Origin: Chlorobaculum tepidum TLS
GTDB lineage: Bacteria; Bacteroidota; Chlorobiia; Chlorobiales; Chlorobiaceae
NCBI RefSeq assembly: GCF_000006985.1
Contig: NC_002932.3
Location: forward strand, 1,041,109-1,105,108
Reading direction: 5' to 3'
DNA length: 64,000 bases
The notes beneath the pieces are model-generated. The model saw only the letters and a program-made list of their open reading frames with translations, ran no database searches and was not told the origin of the DNA. The position numbers and the translations under genes were made by a program. The stretch's first letter is position 1; every line of letters starts with the position of its first letter. Positions 1 to 9,501 of this stretch are shown in pieces.

Positions 1-147
1 CTCGTCTTCACTGATCTGGTGAAGACGGGAACTCTGGAAAGCACCAAACCAGGCGGTTCCTCCGGCAGCCAGAATCAGCGCCACAATACCGAAAATCATT
101 GTTAACCTGAGGAAGTAATTGCCTGTAGTATCGCTTTCGTTTTTCAT
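1..147 (-). CDS. membrane protein N-terminus, possibly PstC-like permease (partial)
   Basis: Only the first 49 codons are present; the gene runs off the left edge. Its ATG lies 4 bp after the stop of the PstS-like gene, so the two are surely co-transcribed. The peptide has a short polar start (MKNESDTTGNYFLRL) and then one hydrophobic helix (MIFGIVALILAAGGTAWF). PstC permease subunits begin with such a helix and normally follow pstS, so PstC is the best guess. That guess comes from context; no diagnostic motif is visible in this fragment. Confidence 0.5.
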   Translation of the reverse strand, partial: MKNESDTTGNYFLRLTMIFGIVALILAAGGTAWFGAFQSSRLHQISEDE

Positions 148-151
148 TTAG

Positions 152-1090
152 TCACTTGAGAATGATGGTACGCACGAGCTGTTCGTATGGCGCCATGTCG
201 CCGCGCTCAAAGAGCTTCTGCCCCTCTTTGGCAAGCCATGCGCCAAACCCGGTCGCCAGCGGGTTGTACGGATCGTAGAGATAGAAAATATCCGTGGAAA
301 GCGGATACTCGCCAGTATAAATCGTTTCGGGAGAAGCCGCCACCGGCTTGCCGCCCGCATCGGCGCTCACCGGCACCGCTTTGATGCTGCTTCCATAGCC
401 GGAGCGCAAGGACGCCGCATACTCGGGCAGGGTCATAATCGCAGCAGCATACCGGTCTTTGCTGACGCGATCCAGCAGCGTTGGCAGGTCTGGCTCCGCT
501 GAAGCCGAAAGAGCTTCCGTTTTACCGAAGAGCATCTCCGAAAGCAAAGTGCGGGCACGCAGGTTGCTGCCGTCCAGGCAGGCGACGATCGTACCGCGCG
601 AGCCACCGAGAGATTTCCAGTCAGTTAGACGTCCGGAAAAAATCGCTTTCAGGTTGGCAATCGAGACGGAGTAAACGGGATTAGCGCAGTTAACGACAAA
701 CACAAGCGCATTGCGGGCGACCGGCTGACGTCTGACGGGATGCTTCAGCGTGGAAAGCAGCGAATCCTCACGGGCAGAGAGAGCGCCCTCGATGAGCGCT
801 GCATCGACCTTCTTTTCGAGAAGCCGCAAAACCGGGCGGGAAGATTCCTGGGAGAGTTTGATGGCCGCGTTCGGATACTGGTCCGAAAATGCCGCTGCTT
901 GAATTCCGGCAACGGCAGTGAGCGATTGATCAACCGCCACGGCAAGAGTTCCGCTGATGGGCGTGTCACCGGAAATGGCCGAACCAAGAGGGCTTTCCGG
1001 CGAAGGCGCACGCATCCAGAGCCAGACAGGCACAGCAATGCCTGTGGCCAGAATAAGTGCAATCACGACGTCACGGAACCGGTGATTCAT
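152..1090 (-). CDS. PstS-like phosphate-binding protein, membrane-anchored
   Basis: A 312-residue protein of the PstS family (periplasmic substrate-binding component of phosphate ABC transporters). Residues about 8-26 form an N-terminal signal or anchor helix (VVIALILATGIAVPVWLW) with no lipobox cysteine after it, so it may stay tethered to the inner membrane. The stretch SIANLKAIFSGRLTDW matches the conserved hinge of PstS-like proteins, where an Ile-Phe-x-Gly is followed by a Trp. The substrate cannot be fixed from sequence, and PstS-like proteins also serve in other anion systems. It lies 4 bp upstream of a second membrane gene and diverges from argC. Confidence 0.72.
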   Translation of the reverse strand: MNHRFRDVVIALILATGIAVPVWLWMRAPSPESPLGSAISGDTPISGTLAVAVDQSLTAVAGIQAAAFSDQYPNAAIKLSQESSRPVLRLLEKKVDAALIEGALSAREDSLLSTLKHPVRRQPVARNALVFVVNCANPVYSVSIANLKAIFSGRLTDWKSLGGSRGTIVACLDGSNLRARTLLSEMLFGKTEALSASAEPDLPTLLDRVSKDRYAAAIMTLPEYAASLRSGYGSSIKAVPVSADAGGKPVAASPETIYTGEYPLSTDIFYLYDPYNPLATGFGAWLAKEGQKLFERGDMAPYEQLVRTIILK

Positions 1091-1212
1091 GGTATTTTTT
1101 TAAACGTTAGGCTGAAAGATAGGCAAAACGGCAGAACATTGGAATTGTAAACATTTCGGAAATGCCCTGTTTCTTCATGGAAATAAAGCGTGAATTCACT
1201 AACATCCGCTTT

Positions 1213-1230
1213 CCTGAATATTTATTCACT
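1213..1230. promoter_or_regulatory. ARG box (ArgR operator) upstream of argC
   Basis: The palindrome TGAATATTTATTCA at 1215-1228 is a perfect match to the ArgR operator core (TGAAT, four A/T bases, ATTCA). A second, partial site TGAATTCA lies at 1191-1198, in the upstream position expected for paired boxes. It sits 28 bp before the argC start and so probably covers the promoter. Since argR is in the operon, this predicts autoregulated arginine repression. The palindrome is seen; binding is inferred. Confidence 0.75.
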
Positions 1231-1255
1231 CTGGTGCATTCGCATTTAAACCCTG

Positions 1256-2281
1256 ATGAATCATATCCCGATGCAGAATAAGAAGGTTACGGTTTCGGTC
1301 ATCGGCGCTTCAGGATATTCAGGAGCCGAGCTGGTGAAGCTGCTCATGAAGCATCCGGGAATCGTTATCGAAGAGCTTTACGCCCACACCCAGGCGGGCA
1401 AGCGCTTTACGGAGCTGTATCCGTCGATACCCTGCGACAAGACGTTCCAGACCTATGCCGGACAGACCAATAGTGATGTTTACTTGCTCGCTCTCCCGCA
1501 TGGCGAGGCGTTACAGCTGGTGCCGGGCATCGTGGCTGCCGGAAAAAAGGTGATCGACCTGTCGGGCGACTTCAGACTGAAAAACACCGCCGAGCACAAG
1601 CGCTTTTATGGCGGCGACAAGTCGGCGGAGGACGTGCTCCAGTACGGAATGCCAGAGCTGTTCCGCGACGAAATCGCTGGATCGACAGCAATCAGCAATC
1701 CGGGTTGCTACGCCACGAGCATCATCCTCGGCCTTGCGCCCCTCTTCCTTGGCGGCATGGCGGGGCTCGACGTCGAGTCGGTGAACGTGACAGCGGTTTC
1801 CGGCATTTCGGGCGCGGGTCGAAGCGCGAAGCTCGAACTCTCGTTCTCGGAGATGAGCGGAAACATGCGAGCCTACAAGGTGGGCAAGCACCAGCACACG
1901 CCCGAGATCATGCAGACACTCGGCACCTCCGTGACCGATCCGTCGTTCCGCTTCGTCTTCACACCGATGATCGCGCCTTATGTCCGAGGCATCTACTCGG
2001 TGCTGAACGTGCGCCTCGCCTCGCCGGTAGCCATGGAGCCGGTCCGCGAGCTGTATGCGGGATTCTACGCCAACGCTCCGTTCGTCAGGTTGCGCGACGG
2101 CGTAACCGAGGTGAGCCACGTCGCCTACACCAACTTCTGCGACATCAGTCTCGCTTTCGAAAGCGACGGTTCGCTGGTGATCATCACAGCCATCGACAAC
2201 CTCGTGAAGGGCGCGGCGGGTCAGGCGGTGCAGAACATGAACCTGATGCTCGGCTTCGGCGAAACAACTGCTTTGCTTTAA
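1256..2281 (+). CDS. argC: N-acetyl-gamma-glutamyl-phosphate reductase
   Basis: Third step of arginine synthesis: NADPH-dependent reduction of N-acetylglutamyl phosphate to the semialdehyde, in the cytoplasm. The 341-residue length fits the family. It has the N-terminal Rossmann motif [16 protein letters not shown] and the catalytic-cysteine motif SNPGCYAT near residue 150; the downstream GKHQHTPEI contains the active-site histidine. It is first in argC-argJ-argB-argF-argR-argG and has an ARG box just upstream. The ATG has no clear Shine-Dalgarno site; a second ATG five codons later is the only close alternative. Confidence 0.96.
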   Translation: MNHIPMQNKKVTVSVIGASGYSGAELVKLLMKHPGIVIEELYAHTQAGKRFTELYPSIPCDKTFQTYAGQTNSDVYLLALPHGEALQLVPGIVAAGKKVIDLSGDFRLKNTAEHKRFYGGDKSAEDVLQYGMPELFRDEIAGSTAISNPGCYATSIILGLAPLFLGGMAGLDVESVNVTAVSGISGAGRSAKLELSFSEMSGNMRAYKVGKHQHTPEIMQTLGTSVTDPSFRFVFTPMIAPYVRGIYSVLNVRLASPVAMEPVRELYAGFYANAPFVRLRDGVTEVSHVAYTNFCDISLAFESDGSLVIITAIDNLVKGAAGQAVQNMNLMLGFGETTALL

Positions 2282-2302
2282 ACATTATCGACTTACACAA
2301 GA

Positions 2303-3586
2303 TTGGAACCATTTGAAAAATCGATTGCCGCCGTCAAGCGCCTCGCCAAGAGAACTGTCTGGCCTGAAGGCGTGAGGCCGGTTGTTGCCGATCCCGCTTC
2401 GGACGCTGTTTTCTGGCCTGAAGGCTTCACGCTCGCAGGCATCAACTGCGGCATCAAGCCGACGAGCAAAGATCTGATGCTGATGCTCTGCGACGAACCG
2501 GCCAGCACCGCCTCGGTCTTCACAACCAACCTTTGCTGCGCGGCTCCGGTCGAGCTGTCAAAGGCCGCATTGTCGGCCTCCGGCGGCAAGATGCGGGCCG
2601 TCATCTGCAACAGCGGCAACGCCAACGCCGCCACCGGCGCGGCAGGAATGCAGAATGCGCGACTGATGGCAGAGTCCACGGCGCAAGCCTTCGACCTCAA
2701 CGCAGGCGAGGTGCTGGTCGCCTCCACCGGTGTGATCGGCCAGCAGCTGCCGGTCGAAAAAATCGCCGGTGCCATGCCCTCGCTGAAGGCGACCTCCGGT
2801 TCGACGCAATGGTGTGATGCCGCCGAGGCGATCATGACTACCGACACCTTCCCGAAGGCGTTCGGGGTTGACGTGAAGCTCTCAGGCGGCACGGCGAGAA
2901 TCGCGGGCATCGCTAAAGGCTCTGGCATGATCTGCCCGAACATGGCCACCATGCTCGCCTTCCTGGGCACCGACGCCACCATCGAACCGGCGCTGTTGCA
3001 GGAGCTGCTCGCGGCAGCGAACGCGGTGAGTTTCAACGCCATCACGGTTGACGGCGACACCAGCACCAACGACATGGCGGCGATCATGGCAAGCGGCAAA
3101 GGGCCTGAAGTACTGCGCGGTTCGGACAACGCACGCCTCTTCGGCGAAGCCTTGCGTTCCGTGATGACCATGCTCGCCCAGCTCATCATCGTCGATGGCG
3201 AAGGGGCAACCAAGTTCGTCGAACTGCGCGTCACCGGCGCAAAAAGCAACGAAGAAGCTCGCATGGCGGCAATGACCGTGGCCAACTCGCCACTCGTCAA
3301 GACGGCCATCCACGGCGAAGACGCCAACTGGGGCCGCATCATTGCTGCGGCGGGGCGCTCCGGCGCATCGTTCGTGCAAGAAGAGCTGTCGGTGTACTTC
3401 GACGACGAGCCAATTCTCAAGCCGGGGCTCGATGCCAATTTCTCCGAAGAACGGGCCAAGGAGGTCATGTCGAAGGAGGAGTTCACCATCACCCTTTCGC
3501 TCGGCAAAGGTGCGGGCAGGGCGACCGTGTGGACCTGCGACCTGAGCCACGGCTACATCGAAATCAACGGCAGCTATCGCAGCTGA
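2303..3586 (+). CDS. argJ: glutamate N-acetyltransferase / amino-acid acetyltransferase
   Basis: ArgJ (ornithine acetyltransferase) moves the acetyl group from N-acetylornithine to glutamate, making the arginine pathway cyclic. It is made as a precursor that cleaves itself into two chains. The cleavage site is visible in KGSGMICPNMATMLAFLG: the Thr of ATML becomes the new N-terminus and nucleophile. The 427-residue length is close to the family norm. The start is TTG, 21 bp after argC; no in-frame ATG lies near the conserved N-terminus. The C-terminus ends in the typical DLSHGYIEINGSYRS. Whether it also uses acetyl-CoA (bifunctional form) cannot be read from the sequence. Confidence 0.95.
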   Translation: MEPFEKSIAAVKRLAKRTVWPEGVRPVVADPASDAVFWPEGFTLAGINCGIKPTSKDLMLMLCDEPASTASVFTTNLCCAAPVELSKAALSASGGKMRAVICNSGNANAATGAAGMQNARLMAESTAQAFDLNAGEVLVASTGVIGQQLPVEKIAGAMPSLKATSGSTQWCDAAEAIMTTDTFPKAFGVDVKLSGGTARIAGIAKGSGMICPNMATMLAFLGTDATIEPALLQELLAAANAVSFNAITVDGDTSTNDMAAIMASGKGPEVLRGSDNARLFGEALRSVMTMLAQLIIVDGEGATKFVELRVTGAKSNEEARMAAMTVANSPLVKTAIHGEDANWGRIIAAAGRSGASFVQEELSVYFDDEPILKPGLDANFSEERAKEVMSKEEFTITLSLGKGAGRATVWTCDLSHGYIEINGSYRS

Positions 3587-3619
3587 CCGGTTTTGCCCAT
3601 CTTTTCACAAGGACTATTC

Positions 3620-4540
3620 ATGGAAAAAATGTGCAGTGAGTTCCGCCCCGAGGGAAAAAGACCTGAGCCGGCCATCGGCTACATGCTCGTCGAGGCGCTG
3701 CCCTACATCAGGAAATTCGAGGGCAAGACCTTCGTCATCAAGTATGGCGGCGCGGCCATGAAGGACGAGGTGCTCAAGAACATCTTCGCAGAAAACGTCA
3801 CACTCCTGCGCAAAGTGGGCATCAAGGTAGTGATCGTCCACGGCGGAGGTGATGCCATCACCAAAACCTCCGCGAAACTTGGACTGGAAACAACCTTTGT
3901 TCACGGCAAGCGTGTGACGGACCGCCAGACCGTCGACGTGATCCAGATGACGCTCGCCGGAAAGGTGAACCAGGACATCGTGCAGCTCATCAACAAGGAT
4001 GGCGGCAACGCCGTTGGCGTCAGCGGTCTCGATGCCGACACGATCCTGGCCAAGCCATCCCCGAACGCCTCGACCCTCGGCCTGGTCGGCGAGGTGGCGG
4101 AGATCAACACCCGCTACATCGACCTGCTCTGCGACGCAGGACTGATTCCGGTCATCGCGCCCATCGGCTACGACATGGAGGGCAACATCTACAACATCAA
4201 CGCCGACGATGCGGCGGCGGCCATCGCCGTGGCGCTCAAGGCTGAAAAACTGATCTACGTCAGCGACGTGGAGGGCGTGCGGGTCGGGAACCGGATTCTG
4301 AAAACGATCTGCAAGGCGGATGCGGCTGAGCTCATCGAAAAAGGAATCATCACTGGCGGCATGATTCCCAAGGTCGTTTCGGCCTACCAGACGCTCGACG
4401 GCGGCGTCGGTAAGGTGCACCTCATCGATGGTCAGATCACCCATTCGCTGCTGCTTGAAGTCTTCACCAACGAAGGCGTCGGCACGCAGTTTGTCAACGA
4501 ACTTGAACAAGAACCAACTGCTGAAGAAGGAGCATCATGA
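3620..4540 (+). CDS. argB: acetylglutamate kinase
   Basis: Second step of arginine synthesis: ATP-dependent phosphorylation of N-acetylglutamate. Amino-acid-kinase motifs are clear: VIKYGGAAM (phosphate-binding), [17 protein letters not shown] and GGMIPKV. An N-terminal helix ([11 protein letters not shown]) before the first motif is the feature of arginine-sensitive, hexameric NAGKs, which fits the cyclic ArgJ pathway. I place the start at the ATG preceded by AAGGA with 7 bp spacing (306 aa). An upstream TTG would add nine residues without a ribosome site. The stop overlaps the argF start as ATGA. Confidence 0.95.
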   Translation: MEKMCSEFRPEGKRPEPAIGYMLVEALPYIRKFEGKTFVIKYGGAAMKDEVLKNIFAENVTLLRKVGIKVVIVHGGGDAITKTSAKLGLETTFVHGKRVTDRQTVDVIQMTLAGKVNQDIVQLINKDGGNAVGVSGLDADTILAKPSPNASTLGLVGEVAEINTRYIDLLCDAGLIPVIAPIGYDMEGNIYNINADDAAAAIAVALKAEKLIYVSDVEGVRVGNRILKTICKADAAELIEKGIITGGMIPKVVSAYQTLDGGVGKVHLIDGQITHSLLLEVFTNEGVGTQFVNELEQEPTAEEGAS

Positions 4541-5553
4541 GCCAGGACAACAAAGGCAACGGATCAAAAAAACGCGACTTTCTCGGATTCACCGGCCTCG
4601 ATGCAGCCAAAATCATTGAACTGTTCGACTACTCGCTTTTTATCAAACAGCAGCGCGAAACCAACCGTAACAGTGACGAGTTCCGCCCGATCCGCCACAA
4701 AACCGTGGCCATGATCTTCAACAAGCCCTCGCTGCGCACGCGGGTGTCGTTCGAACTTGGCGTCTATGAACTTGGCGGCCACGCCATCAGCCTCGAAGGC
4801 AAGTCGATCGGCGTTGGCGAACGCGAGTCGATCGAAGACATCGCCCGCCTGCTCTCGCGCTACAACGACGCGATTGTCGCCCGCCTGCACGAGCACGAGA
4901 TCATCGAAACCCTCGCCAAGCACGCAGATATTCCGGTCATCAACGCGCTGACCGACCTGTCGCACCCGTGCCAGGTTCTGGCCGACGCCTTCACGCTCTA
5001 TGAAAAGGGGCTGTGGCGCGACGACATCAAAGTGGTCTTTGTCGGCGACGGCAACAACGTGGCGAACTCGTGGATCGAACTGGCCGGCATCCTGCCGTTC
5101 CACTTCGTACTCGCCTGCCCTGAGGGCTACCTGCCCGATGAAACGCTGTTGAAGCAGGCGCGCAGCAACGCTAAGGGCACGATCGAGATTCTGCACGATC
5201 CGATGGAGGCGGCAAAACAGGCCGATGTGCTCTATACCGACGTCTGGACGAGCATGGGTCAGGAAGAGGAGATGGCCGAGCGCCTGAAGGCGTTCGCACC
5301 GTTCCAAATCAACGCGAAGATGGTGGCCGAAGCCAAACCGTCGGCGGTGATCATGCACTGCATGCCCGCGCATCGCGGCCAGGAGATCAGCGCCGAGGTG
5401 ATGGACGGCCCGCAGTCGATCATCATCGACGAGGCCGAAAATCGCCTGCATGTGCAGAAGGCGCTCATGGTGAAGCTGATGAACCACGACGTTTACCGCA
5501 AGTTCCACCTGACGCACCGCCTGCACCGGGCTGCAAATCGCCTCAAAGCCTGA
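4537..5553 (+). CDS. argF: ornithine carbamoyltransferase
   Basis: Converts ornithine and carbamoyl phosphate to citrulline. The carbamoyl-phosphate motif is present as [10 protein letters not shown] (the SxRTR form with Leu in the variable place), then [21 protein letters not shown] and the ornithine-binding HCMPAHRG. Length 338 aa. The Leu variant also occurs in acetyl- or succinyl-ornithine enzymes, but the presence of ArgJ, which releases free ornithine, makes the standard reaction more likely. The start overlaps the argB stop (ATGA) and has GAAGGAG upstream, suggesting translational coupling. Confidence 0.93.
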   Translation: MSQDNKGNGSKKRDFLGFTGLDAAKIIELFDYSLFIKQQRETNRNSDEFRPIRHKTVAMIFNKPSLRTRVSFELGVYELGGHAISLEGKSIGVGERESIEDIARLLSRYNDAIVARLHEHEIIETLAKHADIPVINALTDLSHPCQVLADAFTLYEKGLWRDDIKVVFVGDGNNVANSWIELAGILPFHFVLACPEGYLPDETLLKQARSNAKGTIEILHDPMEAAKQADVLYTDVWTSMGQEEEMAERLKAFAPFQINAKMVAEAKPSAVIMHCMPAHRGQEISAEVMDGPQSIIIDEAENRLHVQKALMVKLMNHDVYRKFHLTHRLHRAANRLKA

Positions 5554-5563
5554 CGCGAAAACG

Positions 5564-6013
5564 ATGAACAAGGCCAGCAGGCAGAAAAAGATCAGGGAAC
5601 TGATCGAAAACCATGAGGTCTCGGGACAGCAGGAGCTGCTCGGTATGCTCGAAAAGGAGGGCATCGTGGTCGCCCAGGCTACCCTGTCCAGGGATTTCGC
5701 TGAAATGGGGGTCGTCCGGAACCGCACGTCGGACGGCGGCTACCGGCTCGCTGTGCCCGAAGAGCCGCAGGTGGATATCATCAAGGGGCTGGTCGGCATG
5801 GAGGTGCTCTCGGTAGCGTCGAACGAAACTTCGATCATCATTCGCACCCTGCCGGGGCGCGCACATGGCGTCGGCTCGTTCCTCGACCGGCTCACCAACG
5901 ACAACATTCTCGGCACCATCGCCGGAGACGACACGGTGCTGGTGATTCCGTCCACGGTCAGGAAAATTTCGTCCGTCAAATCATATATTCAGAAAATTCT
6001 TTCACAACCATAA
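5564..6013 (+). CDS. argR: arginine repressor ArgR
   Basis: A 149-residue ArgR/AhrC protein. The N-terminal winged helix covers about residues 1-70 ([20 protein letters not shown], then [12 protein letters not shown]). The C-terminal oligomerisation and arginine-binding domain ends with [13 protein letters not shown], whose Asp-Asp pair binds arginine in the family. It lies inside the operon it presumably controls, 10 bp after argF, and the ARG box before argC is its expected target. Confidence 0.93.
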   Translation: MNKASRQKKIRELIENHEVSGQQELLGMLEKEGIVVAQATLSRDFAEMGVVRNRTSDGGYRLAVPEEPQVDIIKGLVGMEVLSVASNETSIIIRTLPGRAHGVGSFLDRLTNDNILGTIAGDDTVLVIPSTVRKISSVKSYIQKILSQP

Positions 6014-6026
6014 CAGGTCCCTACGC

Positions 6027-7232
6027 ATGAGCAAGGAAAAAATTGCGGTCGCCTACTCCGGCGGCCTTGACACGTCAGTCATGATCAAATGGCTGAAGGA
6101 CAAGTATGAAGGGGCGGAAATCGTTGCCGTCACGGGCAACCTCGGCCAGAAGATGGAGGTCGACAACCTCGAACAGAAAGCCATAGCCACCGGCGCAAAG
6201 TCGTTCCACTTCGTCGATCTGCGCAAAACCTTCGTCGAAGAGTACATCTGGAAAGCACTAAAAGCTGGCGCGTTGTACGAGGATGTGTACCCACTGGCCA
6301 CTGCGCTCGGACGCCCGCTGCTCGCCAAGGCGCTCGTCGATGTGGCGCTCGCCGAAGGGTGCACCATGCTCACCCACGGCTGCACCGGTAAGGGCAACGA
6401 CCAGGTGCGCTTCGAGGTCGCCTTCGCCGCGCTCGCCCCGCATATGAAGGTGGTCGCCCCGCTGCGCGAGTGGGAGTTCACCTCACGCGAGCAGGAGATC
6501 GCCTACGCGATGGAGCACAACATCCCGGTTTCGGCGACCAAGAAAAATCCCTACTCGATCGACGAGAACATCTGGGGCATCAGCATCGAGTGCGGCGTGC
6601 TCGAAGATCCGATGGTCGCTCCCCCGGCTGACGCCTACCAGATCACTACGGCTCCCGAACTTGCACCCGACGAGCCGACCGTTGTCGATATCGAGTTTGC
6701 CCAGGGGGTGCCCGTGGCGCTCGACGGCCAGCAGATGGAGGGTCTCGACCTCATCGTCAGACTCAACGAACTCGGCGCGATGAACGGCGTCGGCAGGCTC
6801 GACATGATCGAGAACCGTGTCGTCGGCATCAAGTCTCGCGAAATCTACGAAGCCCCGGCAGCCACCATCCTGCACTTCGCCCACCGCGAGCTCGAACGCC
6901 TCACGCTCGAAAAGTCGGTCTTCCAGTACAAGCGCAATATCGGCCAGGACTACGCCAACCTCATCTACAACGGCACCTGGTTCTCGCCAATGCGCAAAGC
7001 GCTCGACGCCTTTGTGGACGAGACGCAGAAGCCGGTCACCGGCATGGTCAGAATCAAGCTCTACAAAGGCTCGATGACCCTGCTCGGCCGCACCTCGCCC
7101 AACTCGCTCTACAACGAAGCGCTGGCCACCTATACCGAAGCCGATACCTTCGACCACAAATCTGCCGAAGGTTTCATCAAAATCTACGGATTGGGCCTGA
7201 AGACTTTCCACGAGGTAAACAAGAGCGAGTGA
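6027..7232 (+). CDS. argG: argininosuccinate synthase
   Basis: Joins citrulline and aspartate in an ATP-dependent reaction; 401 aa, the usual length. The N-terminal PP-loop is [10 protein letters not shown], and the aspartate/citrulline motif [14 protein letters not shown] follows around residue 113. It is the last gene of the operon, 13 bp after argR, and is followed by a strong hairpin terminator. argH, needed for the final step, is not in this window. Confidence 0.96.
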   Translation: MSKEKIAVAYSGGLDTSVMIKWLKDKYEGAEIVAVTGNLGQKMEVDNLEQKAIATGAKSFHFVDLRKTFVEEYIWKALKAGALYEDVYPLATALGRPLLAKALVDVALAEGCTMLTHGCTGKGNDQVRFEVAFAALAPHMKVVAPLREWEFTSREQEIAYAMEHNIPVSATKKNPYSIDENIWGISIECGVLEDPMVAPPADAYQITTAPELAPDEPTVVDIEFAQGVPVALDGQQMEGLDLIVRLNELGAMNGVGRLDMIENRVVGIKSREIYEAPAATILHFAHRELERLTLEKSVFQYKRNIGQDYANLIYNGTWFSPMRKALDAFVDETQKPVTGMVRIKLYKGSMTLLGRTSPNSLYNEALATYTEADTFDHKSAEGFIKIYGLGLKTFHEVNKSE

Positions 7233-7260
7233 TAATTCAAAATTATCGCAGTTAAAAACA

Positions 7261-7297
7261 AAAAAGCAGGCACAGATTTTCGTAGCCTGCTTTTTTT
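7261..7297 (+). terminator. Rho-independent terminator of the arg operon
   Basis: GCAGGC (7266-7271) pairs with GCCTGC (7285-7290), flanked by an A-run on the left and seven T on the right. Because both runs are present it can also stop transcription of the convergent minus-strand gene. The same six-base stem recurs in the terminator behind tRNA-Cys. Confidence 0.85.
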
Positions 7298-7311
7298 ATA
7301 ACATCGATTAC

Positions 7312-8811
7312 TTACCCGACAAACAAAAATCTCTCGGCATTCTTGTTACACAGCATATCTTTCTCTTCCAGCGTCAGCGCATTGGTTTTGAAGAAAAAGT
7401 CGAGATATTGACTATACGAGTTTATATCCTGCAAGTTAATCATAAAGTCTGATCCGAAGATCAGACGCTCAATCAGTCGCGCTCTTTCTGCTGAATCATA
7501 CCGATCCAACAAGTCTTTTAGTGCATCATAAGATTTTTTATCAACTCCCTGATATGAAATATCGGTATAAAGATTTTCATACTTGTACTTGCTTGAAACA
7601 GTATCCTTTTTGAGAATCATATCAGCAATTTTCTTGCGCCACACCTTGCTATCCGCACCGCCAAAATGAGCCAAATTGAGTCTCAATCTTTCAAATGGCT
7701 TGTTATTTTTTTCGTCAGTATAATCAAGTACCTGCTCCCACTTATATGGACTAGAGAAATTTTTAAAATCATCATCCACAAGAAATCCGCCCGGACTACA
7801 ATGCGCGGTTATCGGAATATTGTGATCTATACAATATTGATACAGGTAACAGACTTTCGCACGCTCAATATCATCTTCAGGCCAGGGATCGAAACCAAGA
7901 GGAGGATAGACTTTGATACCTAAAAAATAGTAAGAACCAATTGACTCAATGTCACCATTGAATTGACGCCAATTGACAGCATCTATTTTTTTACGCCTCA
8001 TCTGAGGTGATGTGTCATATTTAAATTCACTAAAGTTTTTATCCAAAAGCTGTACAAGGCTGACTGAAATACTTTTACCTGTTGTATTGTCTTTTTCAGA
8101 ATAATAATTCTGCGTGTTGATCCCCATGAATGGAATGATCTGAAAAAGCGGTTCTGCGTGCCCGGTGATATATTTATCACGATAAAGGTAATAATCTCTT
8201 ATTCCTATACATAAATCCTCCACCTGCGCAACAATCGGCTTCCATCTGACCTTGTATATAAGATTCGTTTTTCCGGAATCCTTTAATCCAAAATCCATAA
8301 TGAGAGGGGTCAATACTATTTTATCATACTCTTTTTTTTCACCATTTCCAGAAATAACAAGAACATTATTCAATGGTATTTTTTTTCTTAACTCCTCTTC
8401 CATCTGGATAAGACAATCCCCTATATCCGTTTCCATTGCTGCCAGCAAATTCATAACATTGGCAAGCTTCTCCTTTACCTTATCGAGCAAGTTTGACTTT
8501 ATCTTGGAAATTTCTATTTCCCTTTTCTTTTTATCTCCAAATTTAACCACGACAAATACAAACAAGATCACGGCGATCAGGGAAACAGCATAAAGTATCC
8601 ACTTGATAACCACAAAATGACCGGTCAGCAAGAGTGTTATAACAACAACCGGAATAACAAAAAGAAGCAAGAGCAAAGCTGCTTTCAGATACACAGAGTA
8701 CTTCAACAACAGAGGTTTTATGCTGTCATTATAAATCCTTTTGATAATCGCGCTGAGATTGGGATGGCTCAGATTCATCATATGGCAATGTGAATCATAA
8801 AAATATCTCAT
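7312..8811 (-). CDS. amidohydrolase-family protein with inserted transmembrane hairpin
   Basis: A 499-residue protein with metal-dependent amidohydrolase signatures: DSHCHMMNLSHP at residues 6-17 (the HxH metal site), GIKVYPPLGFDPW near 300, ITAHCSPGG near 335, LNLAHFGGAD near 380 and FGSDFM near 455, which together give the expected His/His/His/Asp ligands. After the first barrel strand there is an insertion with two hydrophobic helices (about 43-63 and 70-90) and a charged, probably coiled segment to about 165; the barrel resumes with IVLTPLIMDF. It should sit in the inner membrane with a cytosolic active site. The start is the ATG preceded by AAGGGGG; an upstream TTG adds six codons. The gene is clearly AT-rich against its neighbours, suggesting transfer. 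The substrate is unknown. Confidence 0.75.
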   Translation of the reverse strand: MRYFYDSHCHMMNLSHPNLSAIIKRIYNDSIKPLLLKYSVYLKAALLLLLFVIPVVVITLLLTGHFVVIKWILYAVSLIAVILFVFVVVKFGDKKKREIEISKIKSNLLDKVKEKLANVMNLLAAMETDIGDCLIQMEEELRKKIPLNNVLVISGNGEKKEYDKIVLTPLIMDFGLKDSGKTNLIYKVRWKPIVAQVEDLCIGIRDYYLYRDKYITGHAEPLFQIIPFMGINTQNYYSEKDNTTGKSISVSLVQLLDKNFSEFKYDTSPQMRRKKIDAVNWRQFNGDIESIGSYYFLGIKVYPPLGFDPWPEDDIERAKVCYLYQYCIDHNIPITAHCSPGGFLVDDDFKNFSSPYKWEQVLDYTDEKNNKPFERLRLNLAHFGGADSKVWRKKIADMILKKDTVSSKYKYENLYTDISYQGVDKKSYDALKDLLDRYDSAERARLIERLIFGSDFMINLQDINSYSQYLDFFFKTNALTLEEKDMLCNKNAERFLFVG

Positions 8812-8952
8812 ATCAACCCCCTTTTTCAAATATTGACATTAGAGAAACAGAGGTACAAAGTCATCTTTTGCACCGCTGAACCAGACCAAAGTACTCCCGA
8901 GAACAGCGATCAAAGTGGGCAAGAAAATTTTTAACCGCCAGCGTAATAAACA

Positions 8953-8990
8953 GCAGGTCACCTTGTGACATTCAGCCTTGCATGACCTGC
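8953..8990 (-). terminator. possible hairpin at the end of the NTF2-like pseudogene
   Basis: GCAGGTCA (8953-8960) and TGACCTGC (8983-8990) form a perfect 8-bp stem with a 22-base loop. It overlaps the last codons of the pseudogene, and the T-rich stretch after it is short, so termination is uncertain. Confidence 0.3.
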
Positions 8991-9324
8991 CTTCGTGCCG
9001 TGGCATCGAATACCTGCCGGATTGCAGAAGTTCAATCACCGGTAAGGGTAAAGAATTCTGCGGTGCGAATAACCCCGGCGGGAGAGGCCGTATGGCAATC
9101 ATACAACAACGCCGCGCCGGCTTCATCGTAAAACTGCTGCAATAGTTCCACGCTCTGTACCATCTGCCGAAATCCGGTCAGTGCAGCGATGAAATCGTCG
9201 GCTTTGGTAAACGTATCCACACTTTCTCTGAAATAAAGGTCATCGGCAAGGCAGTTACGAGCCGTGGCAAAATCCCCGCTTGCCCAGGCGAGATGGTAGG
9301 TTTCGATCAGCTTTCAGTATCCAT
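8972..9324 (-). pseudogene. NTF2/SnoaL-like protein remnant with frameshift and internal stop
   Basis: Three pieces of one reading align to a roughly 117-residue NTF2-like (SnoaL-type) protein. ATG at 9324 has a good AGGGGAG ribosome site but runs MDTES and stops at once. One base missing in the GAAAG run puts it in frame with KLIETYHLAWASGDFATARN and DDLYFRESVDTFTKADDF. The frame ends at a TGA (9032-9034) after FFTLTGD, yet the same frame continues with TSAIRQVFDATARRQVMQG up to a natural stop. The span is 353 bp, one short of a multiple of three. The function of the parent gene is unknown; the family contains small ligand-binding and enzyme folds. Confidence 0.6.
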
Positions 9325-9501
9325 GATGACACTCCCCTGTGATGGTTCCTGTGAAACTCTCCGCCAACACTACAAATCTCATACAATTGCAGCTATGAAG
9401 CAACACCGGGCATTTTTCGGCAATGCTACCGTACGACGCATCGAAAAAACCTTTTTCAGCCATCCATTGTTGCACTACACTGAAAAAGAGGGAACAAGAT
9501 C

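Noticed and set aside
4537-5553. ArgF as an N-acetyl- or N-succinyl-ornithine carbamoyltransferase because of the PSLRTR motif.
   Set aside because: ArgJ in the same operon makes free ornithine, and the HCMPAHRG segment fits the standard enzyme.
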